From positions 1-6,891 of the forward strand of contig CAMARL010000101.1 in NCBI GenBank assembly GCA_945860325.1: a stretch of DNA of 6,891 nucleotides, given 5' to 3'. Below are positions 6,264-6,891 of this stretch, one piece after another (position 1 is the stretch's first letter; each line of letters opens with the position of its first letter). Source of the DNA: Spirosoma fluviale. GTDB lineage: Bacteria; Bacteroidota; Bacteroidia; Cytophagales; Spirosomataceae. The notes under the pieces were generated by a model. That model was not told the DNA's origin. It did no database searches and saw only the letters and a list, made by a program, of their open reading frames with translations. The translations under genes were made by a program, and so were the position numbers.

Positions 6264-6623
6264 CTAAAAACGTCGCAAGTTACGAAGCAAACCAAATATT
6301 TCAAAATTTGAACTACATAAATAGAGTACAAAAAAGTTGCCTACAAACAAATAAATTTGAGGTGTATGTGTATAGGCGAAGAATGCGATAAAGAGAATGC
6401 TTAAAATAAATCGAATGCCAAAGGATGCGGTTTGGAATTGTACAAACTTCTCACCCTCATTTTTTTGCCCAAATTGGGCTATTTGGAGTGTCAAATAGGA
6501 TTGAAACAACAGAAATACAAAGATGAATTTTAAGTCGGGATGCAGGAAATGAGCCAAGGAACTTTGGCTGATACCCCAAACGCCTAGGCCTATTATAAAA
6601 TAAAAAATAAATATTTTCAGCAT
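6264..6623 (-). CDS. AtpI-like four-helix membrane protein at the head of the atp operon
   Basis: A 119-residue protein with four predicted membrane helices at about 4-20, 31-50, 65-84 and 89-112. A polar loop lies between helices 2 and 3 (QFGQKNEGEKFVQFQ) and the tail is basic (LLRNLRRF). Size, topology and position just before atpB match AtpI, the small membrane protein that begins many ATP synthase operons and has been linked to c-ring assembly and Mg2+ handling. The sequence is not clearly AtpI by eye. The LYLCSSNFEIFGLLRNLR end resembles the small proteins found before atpB in other Bacteroidota, some of which I recall being grouped as DUF6168; that assignment is from memory and unchecked. 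It is the first minus-strand gene after the divergent intergenic region, so its promoter should drive the operon. The ATG at 6621-6623 is the only Met near the start. Confidence 0.72.
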   Translation of the reverse strand: MLKIFIFYFIIGLGVWGISQSSLAHFLHPDLKFIFVFLLFQSYLTLQIAQFGQKNEGEKFVQFQTASFGIRFILSILFIAFFAYTHTPQIYLFVGNFFVLYLCSSNFEIFGLLRNLRRF

Positions 6624-6634
6624 GGGACAAATAT
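6624..6634 (-). promoter_or_regulatory. Possible Bacteroidota -7 element directly before the AtpI-like gene
   Basis: On the minus strand GATATTTG, a one-mismatch match to the Bacteroidota -7 consensus TAnnTTTG, lies four bases before the ATG. A TTTA about 20 bases upstream could serve as a degenerate -33 element. If real, transcription would start at or just next to the start codon, giving a nearly leaderless mRNA. Both elements are degenerate, so this is weak. Confidence 0.22.
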
Positions 6635-6675
6635 CTGATAATTGTGGGGTTAAAATAAATTTTAGCCTTCAATTT

Positions 6676-6707
6676 TTGGAATTTCCTTAATCCTGCCGTT
6701 AATTTAC
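6676..6707 (+). promoter_or_regulatory. Possible promoter for the riboswitch transcript
   Basis: TTG (6676-6678, within TTTTTGG) and TAATTTAC (6700-6707) are separated by 21 bases. They resemble the Bacteroidota -33 TTTG and -7 TAnnTTTG elements, with two mismatches in the latter. Transcription would begin near 6712-6714, about 25 bases before the riboswitch. The position is sensible, the match only fair. Confidence 0.35.
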
Positions 6708-6736
6708 ATCCTCATTCAGTAGCTGATTGCCATTGA

Positions 6737-6849
6737 ATTATAAAGAAGAAGGGAGAGACTAGGCTCTGTGAACTTCTGGCAACCCGTCAAGAAATTGACC
6801 CCGGTGCTAATTCCTACCCCAGGCGGTTGCCTGTTTAGGGAAATATAAT
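6737..6849 (+). ncRNA. SAM-I (S-box) riboswitch
   Basis: This leader RNA binds S-adenosylmethionine and lowers expression of the downstream gene when SAM is plentiful. All helices can be placed. P1 is ATTATA/TATAAT (6737-6742 with 6844-6849). P2 is AGAAG/CTTCT plus AGAG/CTCT, with the kink-turn segment TGTGAA and then GGCAACC (6778-6784). P3 is GTCAA/TTGAC (6786-6790 with 6795-6799) with a GAAA loop. The hallmark GGTGCTAATTCC is at 6803-6814. P4 is CCC/GGG plus CAGGC/GCCTG with a GGTT loop. The P2 loop bases TAGG (6760-6763) can pair with CCTA (6813-6816), replacing the usual CTGG/CCAG pseudoknot. No intrinsic terminator follows, and the first candidate start codons lie 4 and 11 bases after P1, which points to control of translation initiation. 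Confidence 0.92.
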
Positions 6850-6852
6850 GTT

Positions 6853-6891
6853 ATGATTTATGCAAGCAGAAATTCATCATTATCATTCTAC
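6853..6891 (+). CDS. Start of a SAM-controlled gene, likely methionine/SAM metabolism (3' partial)
   Basis: Two ATG codons follow the riboswitch in different frames, and both stay open to the window end. The one at 6860 gives MQAEIHHYHS. The one at 6853 gives MIYASRNSSLSFY. The ATG at 6848 is followed at once by TGA after one codon and is rejected. The 6860 frame looks more like the N-terminus of a cytosolic enzyme and would fit homoserine O-acetyltransferase (metX), a common target of S-box riboswitches in this phylum. With only about ten codons that is inference from context, not from sequence similarity. The start and frame cannot be settled here. Confidence 0.4.
   Translation, partial: MIYASRNSSLSFY

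Noticed and set aside
6457..6672. Minus-strand open frame of 71 codons overlapping the AtpI-like gene
   Set aside because: It overlaps in another frame, has mixed composition without helices or motifs, and the 119-residue four-helix frame is far more convincing.
6848..6856. ATG at 6848 as the start of the riboswitch-controlled gene
   Set aside because: It reads ATG TTA TGA and stops after two codons.
1..6891. Search for CRISPR arrays, insertion sequences, tRNA or rRNA genes and phage genes
   Set aside because: No spaced direct repeats, transposase-like frames, cloverleaf sequences or phage hallmarks were seen.

Overview
The window suggests a Bacteroidota bacterium, probably of the Cytophagales or a related order. 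The DNA is AT-rich, start codons lack Shine-Dalgarno sequences and sit in A/T-rich leaders, the ATP synthase a subunit has the long secreted N-terminal extension common in this phylum, and a four-helix AtpI-like protein precedes atpB. No genus can be named from the sequence alone. No tRNA, rRNA, CRISPR array, insertion sequence or phage gene was seen.

Positions 1-3191, plus strand: a tight three-gene run. It begins with the 3' part of rodA (cell-wall glycan polymerase, 5' end outside the window). A 12-helix major facilitator transporter follows after 9 bp. Its stop codon overlaps the start of a 340-residue protein by one base. That last protein is unannotated by eye, but carries what look like kinase-fold signatures: a Lys, a Glu, GDxHxxN and DFD in the order and spacing of aminoglycoside/choline-kinase-like enzymes. 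The transporter plus kinase-like pair is the best candidate here for an undescribed functional unit.

Positions 3188-6623, minus strand: reading in the direction of transcription, a small AtpI-like membrane protein, atpB (a), atpE (c), atpF (b) and atpH (delta), closed by an intrinsic terminator. Beyond the terminator lies a DUF423 membrane protein whose stop codon overlaps that of the kinase-like gene. The operon therefore encodes the membrane sector plus delta. The alpha and gamma genes, which often follow atpH in this phylum, are not here. The 130-bp gap between atpE and atpF holds three consecutive inverted repeats, one of them a 14-bp perfect stem followed by eight T on the opposite strand.

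Positions 6624-6891: a divergent intergenic region that should hold the promoters of the atp operon (left) and of a plus-strand transcript. The plus-strand leader is a SAM-I (S-box) riboswitch with a compensated pseudoknot. Its closing helix P1 ends only a few bases before the first possible start codons of a gene cut by the window end, which is likely a methionine or SAM biosynthesis gene.
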